DNA from: JBEKHI01 sp050012355
Lineage (GTDB): Bacteria; Actinomycetota; Actinomycetes; Streptosporangiales; Streptosporangiaceae
NCBI GenBank assembly: GCA_050012355.1
Contig: JBEKHI010000128.1
Coordinates: 1-19,095 of the forward strand
DNA: 19,095 nt
Direction: 5' to 3'
Both the position numbers and the translations under genes were made by a program. Numbering within the stretch: the first letter of the stretch is position 1; every line of letters starts with the position of its first letter. Under the pieces are notes generated by a model. That model saw only the letters and a program-made list of their open reading frames with translations, did not search any database and was not told the DNA's origin. Shown piece after piece: positions 1-6,032 of the stretch.

Positions 1-78
1 AAGGAGAGGACCGTGCAGACGATCATGCTGGAGAGTAACGACTCGCTGACCGCTCTCCACCAACTCGCCACAGAATAG
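1..78 (+). CDS. C-terminal fragment of an unidentified gene, or a 21-codon small ORF
   Basis: Frame 1 is open from the window edge to a TAG at 76-78. It could be the last 25 codons of a gene that starts outside the window. Alternatively, a GTG at 13 preceded by AAGGAG at 1-6 (six-base spacing) would give a 21-residue peptide (VQTIMLESNDSLTALHQLATE split here as VQTIMLESND then SLTALHQLATE). I recognise no family in it. The ribosome-binding-like sequence is suggestive but could be chance at a window edge. Confidence 0.3.
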   Translation, partial: KERTVQTIMLESNDSLTALHQLATE

Positions 79-111
79 GTCCATGAAGCAGCACCCTAGA
101 TGTTTACTAGA

Positions 112-133
112 TTGTTGACAATGTTTGTGACAA
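112..133 (+). promoter_or_regulatory. AT-rich patch with near-repeated TTGACAA half sites
   Basis: TTGTTGACAA at 112-121 is followed by TTTGTGACAA at 124-133. They share the ending TGACAA and lie 12 bases apart inside an AT-rich stretch that stands out from the GC-rich surroundings. TTGACA at 115-120 matches a -35 consensus, but no -10 element follows at 16-18 bases. It could be an operator or the remains of a promoter; no regulator can be named. Confidence 0.2.
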
Positions 134-226
134 AAGTTTGGCCATGTTGATGCCAACGGTAACGATCCCCCAGCGCAATGTCACGCTACGAGGTGCGAAG
201 CCCACCCTGCGTGTTCCGTCAGTGGC

Positions 227-295
227 CTTGAGGTGCTAGCCGCGGCGTGCTTGAAGTGCTGGCGGCGACGCCCCGATGTGCTGTCCGCGGCGTGC
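227..295 (+). repeat. Three degenerate ~23-bp repeats
   Basis: CTTGAGGTGCTAGCCGCGGCG (227-247) is followed by CTTGAAGTGCTGGCGGCGACG (250-270) and then by CGATGTGCTGTCCGCGGCGTG (274-294). They share a GNTGCTGNCCGCGGCG-like core at roughly 23-24 bp spacing. They lie directly before the 18-bp array, so the region seems to have accumulated more than one tandem duplication. No coding role is evident. Confidence 0.4.
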
Positions 296-305
296 TCTAT
301 TACCT

Positions 306-449
306 AGGCCATTACCCACACCGACCCCACCGCTTGCACGGACCCCATCGCTTACGCCGACCTCATTACTTACGCGGACCCCATCGCTTACGCCGACCCC
401 ATCGCCTACACGGACCTCATCGCTTGCGTTGACCTCATTACTTGCGCGG
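306..449 (+). repeat. 18-bp tandem repeat array, about eight units
   Basis: Units begin at 306, 324, 342, 360, 378, 396, 414 and 432. Typical units are ACCCCATCGCTTACGCCG (342-359 and again, identically, 378-395), ACCTCATTACTTACGCGG (360-377) and ACCTCATTACTTGCGCGG (432-449). The last clear unit ends at 449 and a decayed one follows. There are no spacers, so this is a minisatellite and not a CRISPR array. The 18-bp unit is six codons, which keeps frames open on both strands (for example a Val/Ser/Asp/Glu/Gly-rich hexapeptide series on the minus strand). No ribosome-binding site supports translation. Confidence 0.85.
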
Positions 450-678
450 ACCTCGCGACTGCCGACGCTGCGCTCACGCCGATTGCGCCGGGAACCCTGG
501 GCCGTCACGCGCCGCGCGCGGACAATAGGCACATACGGTGCATTGCGCGGGGCTGGGGACCTTCTACAGTGCTGTCGATGACTCATCGCTGGGGTTATAG
601 CACCATCGGTGGCCCATCGCTGGGGTCGAGGAGCGGCGCCGGAGCCAGCCGGCGCGGCTCTGGGGCCGACGGGGGATT

Positions 679-741
679 TTTGCTGGTTGGTGCGGGGCTA
701 ACCAGCAAAGTGCATGGTTGGTTCCGCACCAACCAGCAAAG
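679..741. repeat. Tandem imperfect palindrome with alternative hairpins
   Basis: Two related blocks, 681-710 and 711-741, each start TGC-TGGTTGGT (or TGCATGGTTGGT) and end ACCAGCAAAG. The first arm 679-695 is a perfect 17-bp inverted match to 724-740. Alternatively the first arm's outer part (679-688) pairs with 700-709 (10 bp, 11-nt loop) while 715-722 pairs with 728-735 (8 bp, 5-nt loop). The long hairpin and the two short ones are mutually exclusive. No U-tract follows on either strand. It could be a terminator, an attenuator in the rpsP leader, or a dispersed repetitive extragenic palindrome. Confidence 0.7.
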
Positions 742-930
742 GTTCGGGGGTGGCGGGCGTTGATTACCCGAGTGGTCGGTAGATCTGGCAGAATAAGACG
801 CTGACTACCTGGTTAAGCGGCGCCCTCTCATCGTTCGCGCGGCCGGGGTCCACCGCGCGGTCCGGCCGGCTTTCCCCTGCTGGCACGGCGGCCGTCGCAC
901 ATTAACACTCGCAGGGAGAAGACCACAGCT

Positions 931-1662
931 GTGGCTGTCAAGATCAAGCTGAAGCGCATGGGCAAGATCCGGGAACCTTACTACCGGATCGTCGTCGCGG
1001 ACGCCCGCACCAAGCGGGACGGACGGGCGATTGAGGAGATCGGCAAGTATCACCCGAAGCTCGAGCCATCGCTCATCGAGGTGGATTCCGATCGGGTTCA
1101 GCACTGGCTCAAGGTCGGCGCGCAGCCGACCGACCCGGTGCGTCACCTGCTCACCATTACCGGGGACTGGCAGAAGTTCAAGGGCGAGCCTGGCGCGGAA
1201 GGTACCCTCAGGGTCGCCGAGCCGAAGGCCGACAAGAAGGACCGCTACGAGGCCCTGGTGAAGGAGAGCTTCGCCGCCAAGGAGACTAAGGAAGCCAAGG
1301 GCGGCAAGAAGGAGTCCGCGAAGAGCGGCAGCCGGCCGAAGAAGGCGGACGCGACCAAGACCGACGGCGCCAAGACCGACGGCGCCAAGACCGACGGCGC
1401 CAAGACCGACGGCGCCAAGGCGGACCAGGCTAAGGCGGACGACGCTAAGGCTGAGGACGTCAAGGCTGAGGTCACGACGGAGGCCAAGGCCGAGGACGCC
1501 GCGGCTGAGGTCACGACGGAGGCCAAGGCCGAGGACGCCGCGGCTGAGGTCACCACCGAGGCCAAGGCCGAGGACGTCAAGGCCGAGACCGAGCCGGCTG
1601 AGACCGCGCCGGCCAAGGACGCCGAGCCGGCCGCGAATGGCGATGGCGCGAGCGAGGCCTGA
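931..1662 (+). CDS. rpsP: 30S ribosomal protein S16 with a long low-complexity tail
   Basis: S16 binds 16S rRNA and is needed early in assembly of the 30S subunit. The S16 fold is in about the first 80 residues, beginning VAVKIKLKRMGKIREPYYRI with the typical ADARTKRDGRAIEEIGKYHP segment. The start is GTG 931, preceded by GGGAGA about 12 bases upstream; no other start keeps the conserved N-terminus. The protein is 243 residues, much longer than the usual 80-170. From about residue 110 it is Lys/Ala/Asp/Glu-rich and built of repeats: KTDGA four times (143-162), then related pentads, then a 13-residue unit KAEDAAAEVTTEA (173-211, three copies, partly varied). Actinobacterial S16 proteins often carry an Ala/Lys/Glu tail; this one is unusually long. 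It is the first gene of a tight operon with the KH gene, rimM and trmD. Confidence 0.97.
   Translation: MAVKIKLKRMGKIREPYYRIVVADARTKRDGRAIEEIGKYHPKLEPSLIEVDSDRVQHWLKVGAQPTDPVRHLLTITGDWQKFKGEPGAEGTLRVAEPKADKKDRYEALVKESFAAKETKEAKGGKKESAKSGSRPKKADATKTDGAKTDGAKTDGAKTDGAKADQAKADDAKAEDVKAEVTTEAKAEDAAAEVTTEAKAEDAAAEVTTEAKAEDVKAETEPAETAPAKDAEPAANGDGASEA
1357..1563 (+). repeat. In-frame repeats coding the S16 tail
   Basis: Four near-identical 15-bp units (AAGACCGACGGCGCC) at 1357-1416 encode KTDGA. Three 39-bp units at 1447-1563 encode KAEDVKAEVTTEA or KAEDAAAEVTTEA, and the second and third are almost identical at DNA level. The close DNA identity suggests recent duplication rather than slow protein-level selection. 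Confidence 0.85.
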
Positions 1663-1663
1663 C

Positions 1664-1906
1664 GTGCTTGAGGAAGCCCTCGAGCATCTGGTTCGCGGCA
1701 TCGTTAGCTACCCCGATGACGTGCACGTGGTGAGCAGGATGCTGCGCCGCGGCAACGTACTTGAGGTGCGGGTGCACCCAGAAGATCTGGGCAAGGTTAT
1801 CGGCAGGGGCGGCCGGACCGCTCGCGCGTTGCGCACGGTGATCGGTTCGCTGGCGGGAAACCGGCACGTCCGCATCGACCTGCTGGAGACCGGCGAAGTC
1901 CGTTAA
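1664..1906 (+). CDS. khpA: KH-domain RNA-binding protein (KhpA-type)
   Basis: Small single-KH-domain protein of 80 residues, the usual size of the family that lies between rpsP and rimM in Gram-positives. Related proteins (KhpA) bind RNA and in firmicutes act with KhpB in cell-envelope and cell-division control. The KH signature is VIGRGGRTARALRT, with the GxxG loop as GRGG. I chose GTG 1664 because GAGG at 1654-1657 sits six bases upstream, it starts one base after the rpsP TGA, and the protein then begins VLEEALEHLVRGIV as family members do. ATG 1637 or 1643 would add seven to nine residues inside rpsP. Translation is probably coupled to rpsP. Confidence 0.9.
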   Translation: MLEEALEHLVRGIVSYPDDVHVVSRMLRRGNVLEVRVHPEDLGKVIGRGGRTARALRTVIGSLAGNRHVRIDLLETGEVR

Positions 1907-1913
1907 CCCGGCA

Positions 1914-2417
1914 ATGCAGGTAATGGTCGGCCGGATCGGCCGTGCGCACGGGCTCCGCGGTGAGGTCGTGGTCGGTGTCAGCACCGACGAGCCTGAAGAG
2001 CGGTTCGCTCTCGGCTCGGTGTTTGACACCGATCGCGGCCCCCTCACAGTGGAGACCGTGCGCTGGCACTCCGGCCAGTTGCTGGTCAGGTTCGCCGGAA
2101 GTTCCGATCGGAACGCGGCGGAGGAACTGCGCGGATTGTGGCTAGGCATCGACAGCGACACGCTGCCGCCGCCGGTCGATCCCGACGAGTTCCGCGATTA
2201 TGACCTCGTTGGGCTCGCGGTGGAGACCATGGATGGTCGCGCTGTCGGTGTCGTGACCGACATAGCGCATCTGGGACAGGACCTGCTTGAGGTGCGCGCT
2301 CCGGACGGCGGCCAGGTTCTCGTGCCGTTCGTCAAGGCCATCGTGCCCGAGGTTGACCTGGCGGCCGGGCGGATACGGATCGACCCGCCGACCGGGCTGC
2401 TGGATCTGGGCGAGTAG
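1914..2417 (+). CDS. rimM: Ribosome maturation factor RimM
   Basis: RimM helps assemble the 3' domain of the 30S subunit and binds S19. The N-terminal RimM beta-barrel begins MQVMVGRIGRAHGLRGEV, the classic opening; the C-terminal PRC-barrel runs from about residue 98 (YDLVGLAVETMDG) to the end, including VPFVKAIVPEVDL. At 167 residues it is the normal family length. ATG 1914 is seven bases after the KH gene stop with no clear Shine-Dalgarno sequence, which suggests coupled translation. The next gene, trmD, starts two bases after the stop. Confidence 0.95.
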   Translation: MQVMVGRIGRAHGLRGEVVVGVSTDEPEERFALGSVFDTDRGPLTVETVRWHSGQLLVRFAGSSDRNAAEELRGLWLGIDSDTLPPPVDPDEFRDYDLVGLAVETMDGRAVGVVTDIAHLGQDLLEVRAPDGGQVLVPFVKAIVPEVDLAAGRIRIDPPTGLLDLGE

Positions 2418-2419
2418 CC

Positions 2420-3220
2420 GTGCGCGTCGACATCATCACGATCTTTCCCGAATACTTCGACGGGCCGCTCACCGTCTCCCTCATCGGCAAGGCCGTGGCC
2501 CGCGGCGACATCAGCTTCGGCGTTCACGACCTGCGCCGCTGGGCGGCCGACGTGCACCATACGGTGGACGACACGCCGTTTGGCGGTGGTCCAGGGATGG
2601 TGATGAAGGCCGACGTCTGGGGTGCGGCGCTTGCCGACGTGGTACCGGATCCCAGCGCGCGCTTGGTGGTGCCGACGCCGAGTGGCGTGCCGTTCACCCA
2701 GGAACTGGCGGCGCGGTACGCGACGACCGAGCACCTGGTTTTCGCGTGCGGGCGCTACGAGGGGATCGACAGCCGGGTCGCCGCCGAAGCCAGCAGCCGG
2801 ATGCCGGTGGATGAGGTCAGCATCGGGGATTACGTGCTCGCGGGGGGAGAAGCGGCCGTCGCGGTGATCCTCGAGGCCACCTGCCGTCTGGTGCCGGGGG
2901 TGCTGGGAAACGAGTCTTCCGCGCAGGACGACTCGTTCAGTGGCGAACTGGCGGGACTGCTGGAAGGTCCGGTCTATACTCGGCCTAGGTCATGGCGTGG
3001 CCTAGAGGTGCCCGAGGTGCTGCTGTCAGGGAACCACGCCGCAATCGCCCGCTGGCGCCGTGACGAGGCGCTGCGGCGCACGGCTGCCAATCGCCCGGAC
3101 CTGATTGCTGGGGTGACGGCCAAGCCGGAAAGCCTGGACCGCCGGGACCGCGAGGTGCTCAGGCAGGCTGGGTTTCCGGTAGACTTAGGTGCTGCCCTGT
3201 CGGGCGTACCCCGTATATAG
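2420..3220 (+). CDS. trmD: tRNA (guanine37-N1)-methyltransferase
   Basis: Uses S-adenosylmethionine to make m1G37 next to the anticodon, which prevents +1 frameshifts. It is a SPOUT enzyme with a trefoil-knot SAM site. The start GTG 2420 gives MRVDIITIFPEYF, typical of TrmD. Visible motifs are GGGPGMVMK (55-63), the knot segments FACGRYEGIDSRV (108-120) and SIGDYVLAGGEAA (134-146), and SSAQDDSF (166-173), where D171 aligns with the catalytic Asp169 of E. coli. PVYTRPRSWRG follows as expected. Length is 266 residues, slightly long. The gene follows rimM by two bases; rplS is 17 bases downstream. Confidence 0.97.
   Translation: MRVDIITIFPEYFDGPLTVSLIGKAVARGDISFGVHDLRRWAADVHHTVDDTPFGGGPGMVMKADVWGAALADVVPDPSARLVVPTPSGVPFTQELAARYATTEHLVFACGRYEGIDSRVAAEASSRMPVDEVSIGDYVLAGGEAAVAVILEATCRLVPGVLGNESSAQDDSFSGELAGLLEGPVYTRPRSWRGLEVPEVLLSGNHAAIARWRRDEALRRTAANRPDLIAGVTAKPESLDRRDREVLRQAGFPVDLGAALSGVPRI
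3180..3185 (+). promoter_or_regulatory. Possible -10 element for rplS
   Basis: TAGACT lies inside the end of trmD, 52 bases before the rplS start. It fits the actinobacterial -10 pattern TANNNT well, but no convincing -35 hexamer is seen 16-18 bases upstream. If used it would give a leader of about 45 nt. Weak evidence. Confidence 0.3.
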
Positions 3221-3237
3221 ACCGAGGAAGCTCAACC

Positions 3238-3591
3238 ATGCACACCGCGATCGCTGAACTTGAGCAGGCCCAGACCCGGGCGGACATTCCTAGTTTCCGT
3301 CCCGGCGACACCCTGAAGGTGCACGTCAAGGTCGTTGAGGGCAACCGCTCTCGGATCCAGGTGTTCCAGGGTGTCGTGATCCGCCGGTCCGGTGGCGGGC
3401 TGCGTGAGACCTTCACCGTCCGCAAGGTCAGCTACGGCGTTGGCGTCGAGCGGACCTTCCCGGTGCACAGCCCGTCGATCGACAAGATCGAGGTTGTCAC
3501 CCGCGGCAAGGTGCGTCGGGCCAAGCTTTACTACCTGCGTGACCTGCGCGGCAAGGCCGCTCGCATCGCCGAGCGCCGCGAGAACGCCTGA
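3238..3591 (+). CDS. rplS: 50S ribosomal protein L19
   Basis: L19 sits at the 30S-50S interface and contacts 16S rRNA in intersubunit bridges. The 117-residue length and sequence are typical: IPSFRPGDTLKVHVKVVEG, the core VFQGVVIRRSGGGLRETFTV, and RGKVRRAKLYYLRDLRGKAAR near the end. ATG 3238 is preceded by GAGGAAG at 3224-3230. Gene order trmD-rplS-lepB is standard. An rplS mRNA may end at the hairpin 3609-3630. Confidence 0.98.
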   Translation: MHTAIAELEQAQTRADIPSFRPGDTLKVHVKVVEGNRSRIQVFQGVVIRRSGGGLRETFTVRKVSYGVGVERTFPVHSPSIDKIEVVTRGKVRRAKLYYLRDLRGKAARIAERRENA

Positions 3592-3608
3592 CCTCATTTT
3601 CTTCCCCG

Positions 3609-3630
3609 TCGCGGCCGGTTTGCCCCGCGA
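3609..3630 (+). terminator. Possible terminator hairpin after rplS
   Basis: TCGCGG (3609-3614) pairs perfectly with CCGCGA (3625-3630) around a 10-nt loop, 18 bases after the rplS stop. The stem is short and no U-tract follows, so termination may be partial. Confidence 0.35.
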
Positions 3631-3660
3631 GGCGAGATCCCGTCGCGCTGCGATTGGCGC

Positions 3661-3666
3661 TACGCT
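3661..3666 (+). promoter_or_regulatory. Candidate -10 element for a leaderless lepB transcript
   Basis: TACGCT matches TANNNT and ends seven bases before ATG 3674. Transcription would begin at or within a base or two of the start codon, as in many actinobacterial leaderless genes. There is no Shine-Dalgarno sequence before this start. The same hexamer precedes rnhB. No clear -35 element is seen. Confidence 0.4.
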
Positions 3667-3673
3667 CTAGGTG

Positions 3674-4810
3674 ATGAGGGACAAGGGCGACGCTGCCGCG
3701 AGTGACCCCTCGCGCGGCTCCCAGCCTGAGAACAAACAACCCGGCACGGCACAGTCCGCTTCGGGGCGGGCGCGGACTGAAGGGGAGCGGATGGACGACG
3801 GTTCCGGACGGCAGGAGAGCGCGGGACCGGCCGCGTCCGCGACCGACGGGCCTAGTTCAGAGCCTGACGGACCGGAAGCGACGAACGCTGCCGCGGATGA
3901 AGAGACGCCCGCCGACTCTCCCAGCTCCGAATCCGGGACTCCGGCAGCCGCTGCCACCAAGGCCAAGGCCAAGGGCAAGCCCGGGGGCAAGCGCCGGTCG
4001 TTCTGGAAAGAATTGCCGGTCCTGATCGTGGTGGCGCTGGTGCTGGCGCTAGTCATCAAGACGTACGCGCTGCAGGCGTTTTACATTCCGTCGGGTTCGA
4101 TGGAGAACACGCTTGAGATCGGTGACCGGGTGCTGATCAACAAGCTGGTCTACGACTTCCGCGGCATTCACCGCGGCGACGTGATCGTGTTCAACGGCGC
4201 GGGCTCCTGGGACACCGATCTCGCGGCACCGAGCACGAACCCGGTGTCGAGGTTCTTCACCAACATCGGTCAGATGATCGGTGTGGAGCACGGCGAGGAT
4301 GACTACGTGAAGCGGGTCATCGGGCTGCCGGGTGACCACGTGGCGTGCTGTAACGCGCAGGGCCAGATCACGGTCAACGGCGTGGCACTGAGCGAGACCT
4401 CGTACCTCTACCCAGGCAACGCGCCCTCCGAAGAACGGTTCAGCATCACGGTTCCGCCGGGGCGGCTGTGGGTGATGGGTGACCACCGCGCCATCTCCTA
4501 CGACTCGCGTGGTCACATGGGTGACCCAGGTGGCGGGACGATACCGGAGAGCGCCGTGCTCGGCCGGGTGTTCGTGCGGATCTGGCCGCCGAGCCGGTGG
4601 GGTTTCATATCGATCCCGTCGACCTTCAACCAGCCAAAGCTCAATGAGGCGCTGGGCGGTTCGCTGGGCGCGACTCTCTCCGCCTCGACGGGGAAGATCG
4701 CCTCGCTGGCTTCGCCGGGCCTTCCGGTTGAGCTGGGCCTGGCCGGAGCGGTACCGCTGACCTTGCTGCAGCGCAAGCTGCGCAGGCGCCTGCGGCGGCG
4801 CCGTTCCTGA
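3674..4810 (+). CDS. lepB: Type I signal peptidase
   Basis: Membrane-anchored serine protease that removes signal peptides from secreted proteins. Counting from GTG 3671 (one codon upstream), residues 1-110 are a hydrophilic, Ala/Glu/Ser/Lys-rich cytoplasmic region ending in GKPGGKRRS. A single N-terminal membrane helix follows at about 115-133 (ELPVLIVVALVLALVIKTY). The catalytic Ser143 is in PSGSMENTL, the general base Lys214 in DYVKRVIGLPGD, and the C-terminal conserved box is GDHRAISYDSRGH (270-282). A second hydrophobic stretch (351-366) precedes an Arg-rich C-terminus, a pattern seen in actinobacterial enzymes. The start is uncertain: ATG 3674 fits a leaderless transcript, while ATG 3791 has AGGGGAG just upstream and would shorten the disordered region by about 40 residues. 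Streptomyces has several lepB genes here; only one is present in this window. Confidence 0.93.
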   Translation: MRDKGDAAASDPSRGSQPENKQPGTAQSASGRARTEGERMDDGSGRQESAGPAASATDGPSSEPDGPEATNAAADEETPADSPSSESGTPAAAATKAKAKGKPGGKRRSFWKELPVLIVVALVLALVIKTYALQAFYIPSGSMENTLEIGDRVLINKLVYDFRGIHRGDVIVFNGAGSWDTDLAAPSTNPVSRFFTNIGQMIGVEHGEDDYVKRVIGLPGDHVACCNAQGQITVNGVALSETSYLYPGNAPSEERFSITVPPGRLWVMGDHRAISYDSRGHMGDPGGGTIPESAVLGRVFVRIWPPSRWGFISIPSTFNQPKLNEALGGSLGATLSASTGKIASLASPGLPVELGLAGAVPLTLLQRKLRRRLRRRRS

Positions 4811-4867
4811 TCCACCGAAGCTGTCCGAGGACACCAGAACTGGCGTGGCTCAGGGCCCGTCGTGGCG

Positions 4868-4873
4868 TACGCT
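4868..4873 (+). promoter_or_regulatory. Candidate -10 element for rnhB
   Basis: TACGCT ends 10 bases before ATG 4884, so the predicted transcript has a leader of only a few bases. No ribosome-binding site precedes this ATG. The element is identical to the one before lepB. A -35 hexamer is not obvious. Confidence 0.4.
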
Positions 4874-4883
4874 GCGAAGTGTC

Positions 4884-5657
4884 ATGAGCCCTCAGTCACG
4901 CGTCCCCGACTGGCTGCGCCAGCACGGTTTCACCCCACGGCGGAACGCCGGACTCGCGGCCTACGAGAACTCACTCGCCCGGGCGGGGCTCTCGCCCGTG
5001 GCCGGGATCGACGAGGCCGGACGCGGAGCCTGCGCGGGACCCCTGGTGGTGGCAGCCGTCGTCCTCGATTCGCGGTCCCTGCGCAAGCTTCCGGGGCTGG
5101 CGGATTCCAAGCTGCTGACCGAGCGAGCCCGAGAGGAGATGTATCCGGACATACTCCACCGGGCCCTAGACTGGCACGCGGTGGTTATCCCTGAGGGCGA
5201 GATTGACGCGGTTGGCCTGCATGTATGTAATATCCAGGGCATGCGGCGCGCCCTCGCCGGACTGCGGATCATGCCCGGATATGCCCTTACCGATGGCTTC
5301 CCGGTCCCCGGACTCGGGGTTCCGGCGCTGGCTGTCTGGAAAGGCGACCGAGTCGCGGCGTCGGTGGCGGCGGCCTCGATTGTGGCGAAAGTCACCAGGG
5401 ATCGGATGATGCGCGAGCTTGGCGAGCGTTATCCGGTATATGGCTTTAGCCGCCACAAGGGGTATGTCACCGATGAGCATCTGCGAGCGCTGCGAGAGCA
5501 CGGGCCCAGTCCGGTGCACCGCCGCTCGTTCCGCTGCGTCCCGGCTGCGGGTGCGGCCGGATTGGCGGACATACCGGGTGAACCGGCCCTAGTGGCCGGC
5601 GAGGAAGCGACGGGACGCGACTGGGTGACGCTGGCGGGGCCGGCAGAGGGAGAATAG
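4884..5657 (+). CDS. rnhB: Ribonuclease HII
   Basis: Cleaves RNA in RNA/DNA hybrids and removes misincorporated ribonucleotides from DNA, using two metal ions. The protein from ATG 4884 is 257 residues. The signature GIDEAGRGACAGPLVVAAV starts at residue 41, with D43 and E44 as the first acidic pair. ADSKLL follows at 73-78. D137 in TDGFPV and D155 in VWKGDRV complete the DEDD set. SVAAASIVAKVTRDRMM and YGFSRHKGYVT are also as expected. ATG 4884 is preferred because a -10-like TACGCT lies just upstream; the upstream GTG 4845 has no ribosome-binding site. The C-terminal tail after about residue 220 is variable. The stop is five bases before the DUF2469 start. Confidence 0.95.
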   Translation: MSPQSRVPDWLRQHGFTPRRNAGLAAYENSLARAGLSPVAGIDEAGRGACAGPLVVAAVVLDSRSLRKLPGLADSKLLTERAREEMYPDILHRALDWHAVVIPEGEIDAVGLHVCNIQGMRRALAGLRIMPGYALTDGFPVPGLGVPALAVWKGDRVAASVAAASIVAKVTRDRMMRELGERYPVYGFSRHKGYVTDEHLRALREHGPSPVHRRSFRCVPAAGAAGLADIPGEPALVAGEEATGRDWVTLAGPAEGE

Positions 5658-5662
5658 GTGCC

Positions 5663-5992
5663 ATGAGCGCGGAAGACCTGGAGAAGTACGAAGCGGAGAT
5701 GGAGCTGCAGCTCTACCGCGAGTACCGTGACGTGGTCGGGCTGTTCACTCATGTCGTGGAGACCGAGCGGCGGTTCTACCTCACCAACGACGTCGACCTG
5801 AAGGTCAGGACCACCGACAACGGCGAGGTTTTCTTCGAGGTCACCATGCACGACGCCTGGGTCTGGGACATGTACAGGCCGGCGAGGTTCGTAAAGAATG
5901 TGAAGGTAGTCACATTCAAGGACGTCAACATCGAAGAACTGGCCAAGAGTGATCTTGAGCTGCCCGCGGACAAACCGGGCTTCTCGCCCTGA
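5663..5992 (+). CDS. DUF2469 family protein
   Basis: A 109-residue acidic protein starting MSAEDLEKYEAEMELQLYRE. It is a very conserved actinobacterial family (DUF2469) nearly always found between rnhB and yraN. Its biochemical function is not established. No membrane segment, signal peptide or catalytic motif is visible; aromatic residues and charged pairs in the middle (MHDAWVWDMYRPARFVKNVK) are typical of the family. ATG 5663 is preceded by GAGGGAG at the end of rnhB. Here the usual downstream partner yraN is displaced by 3.3 kb through insertion of the two sugar genes. Confidence 0.93.
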   Translation: MSAEDLEKYEAEMELQLYREYRDVVGLFTHVVETERRFYLTNDVDLKVRTTDNGEVFFEVTMHDAWVWDMYRPARFVKNVKVVTFKDVNIEELAKSDLELPADKPGFSP

Positions 5993-6032
5993 CCTGTCCT
6001 GGGCGCTGTCCGGGATCTGGTAAGTAGGGAGC

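Larger units (their letters stand above)
79..930. other. Long gene-free region upstream of rpsP
   Basis: About 850 bases without a credible gene. Open frames here on both strands are short, lack ribosome-binding sites and owe their openness to repeats whose unit is a multiple of three. The region holds an AT-rich patch (about 105-140), imperfect ~23-bp repeats (227-295), an 18-bp tandem array (306-449), a direct repeat of CATCGCTGGGGT at 584-595 and 615-626, a tandem palindrome (679-741) and the likely rpsP promoter/leader. For the latter only weak elements are visible: TTGATT at 760-765 and CAGAAT at 789-794, with spacing too long (23) for a standard promoter. Confidence 0.6.

Noticed and set aside
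112..143. Standard sigma-70-like promoter using TTGACA at 115-120
   Set aside because: No -10 hexamer follows at 16-18 bases and no gene starts downstream within reach except rpsP 800 bases away; kept only as a low-confidence AT-rich site.
306..449. Possible CRISPR array
   Set aside because: Units are 18 bp, degenerate and directly abutting, with no spacers and no cas genes in the window.
236..586. Minus-strand frame of 116 residues with a Val/Ser/Asp/Gly hexapeptide series
   Set aside because: The repeat pattern comes from the 18-bp DNA array, whose length is a multiple of three. There is no ribosome-binding site before the ATG and no recognisable domain.
805..1701. Minus-strand frame of 298 residues opposite rpsP
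   Set aside because: Leu/Gly-rich shadow of the repetitive S16 tail; the plus strand is clearly rpsP.
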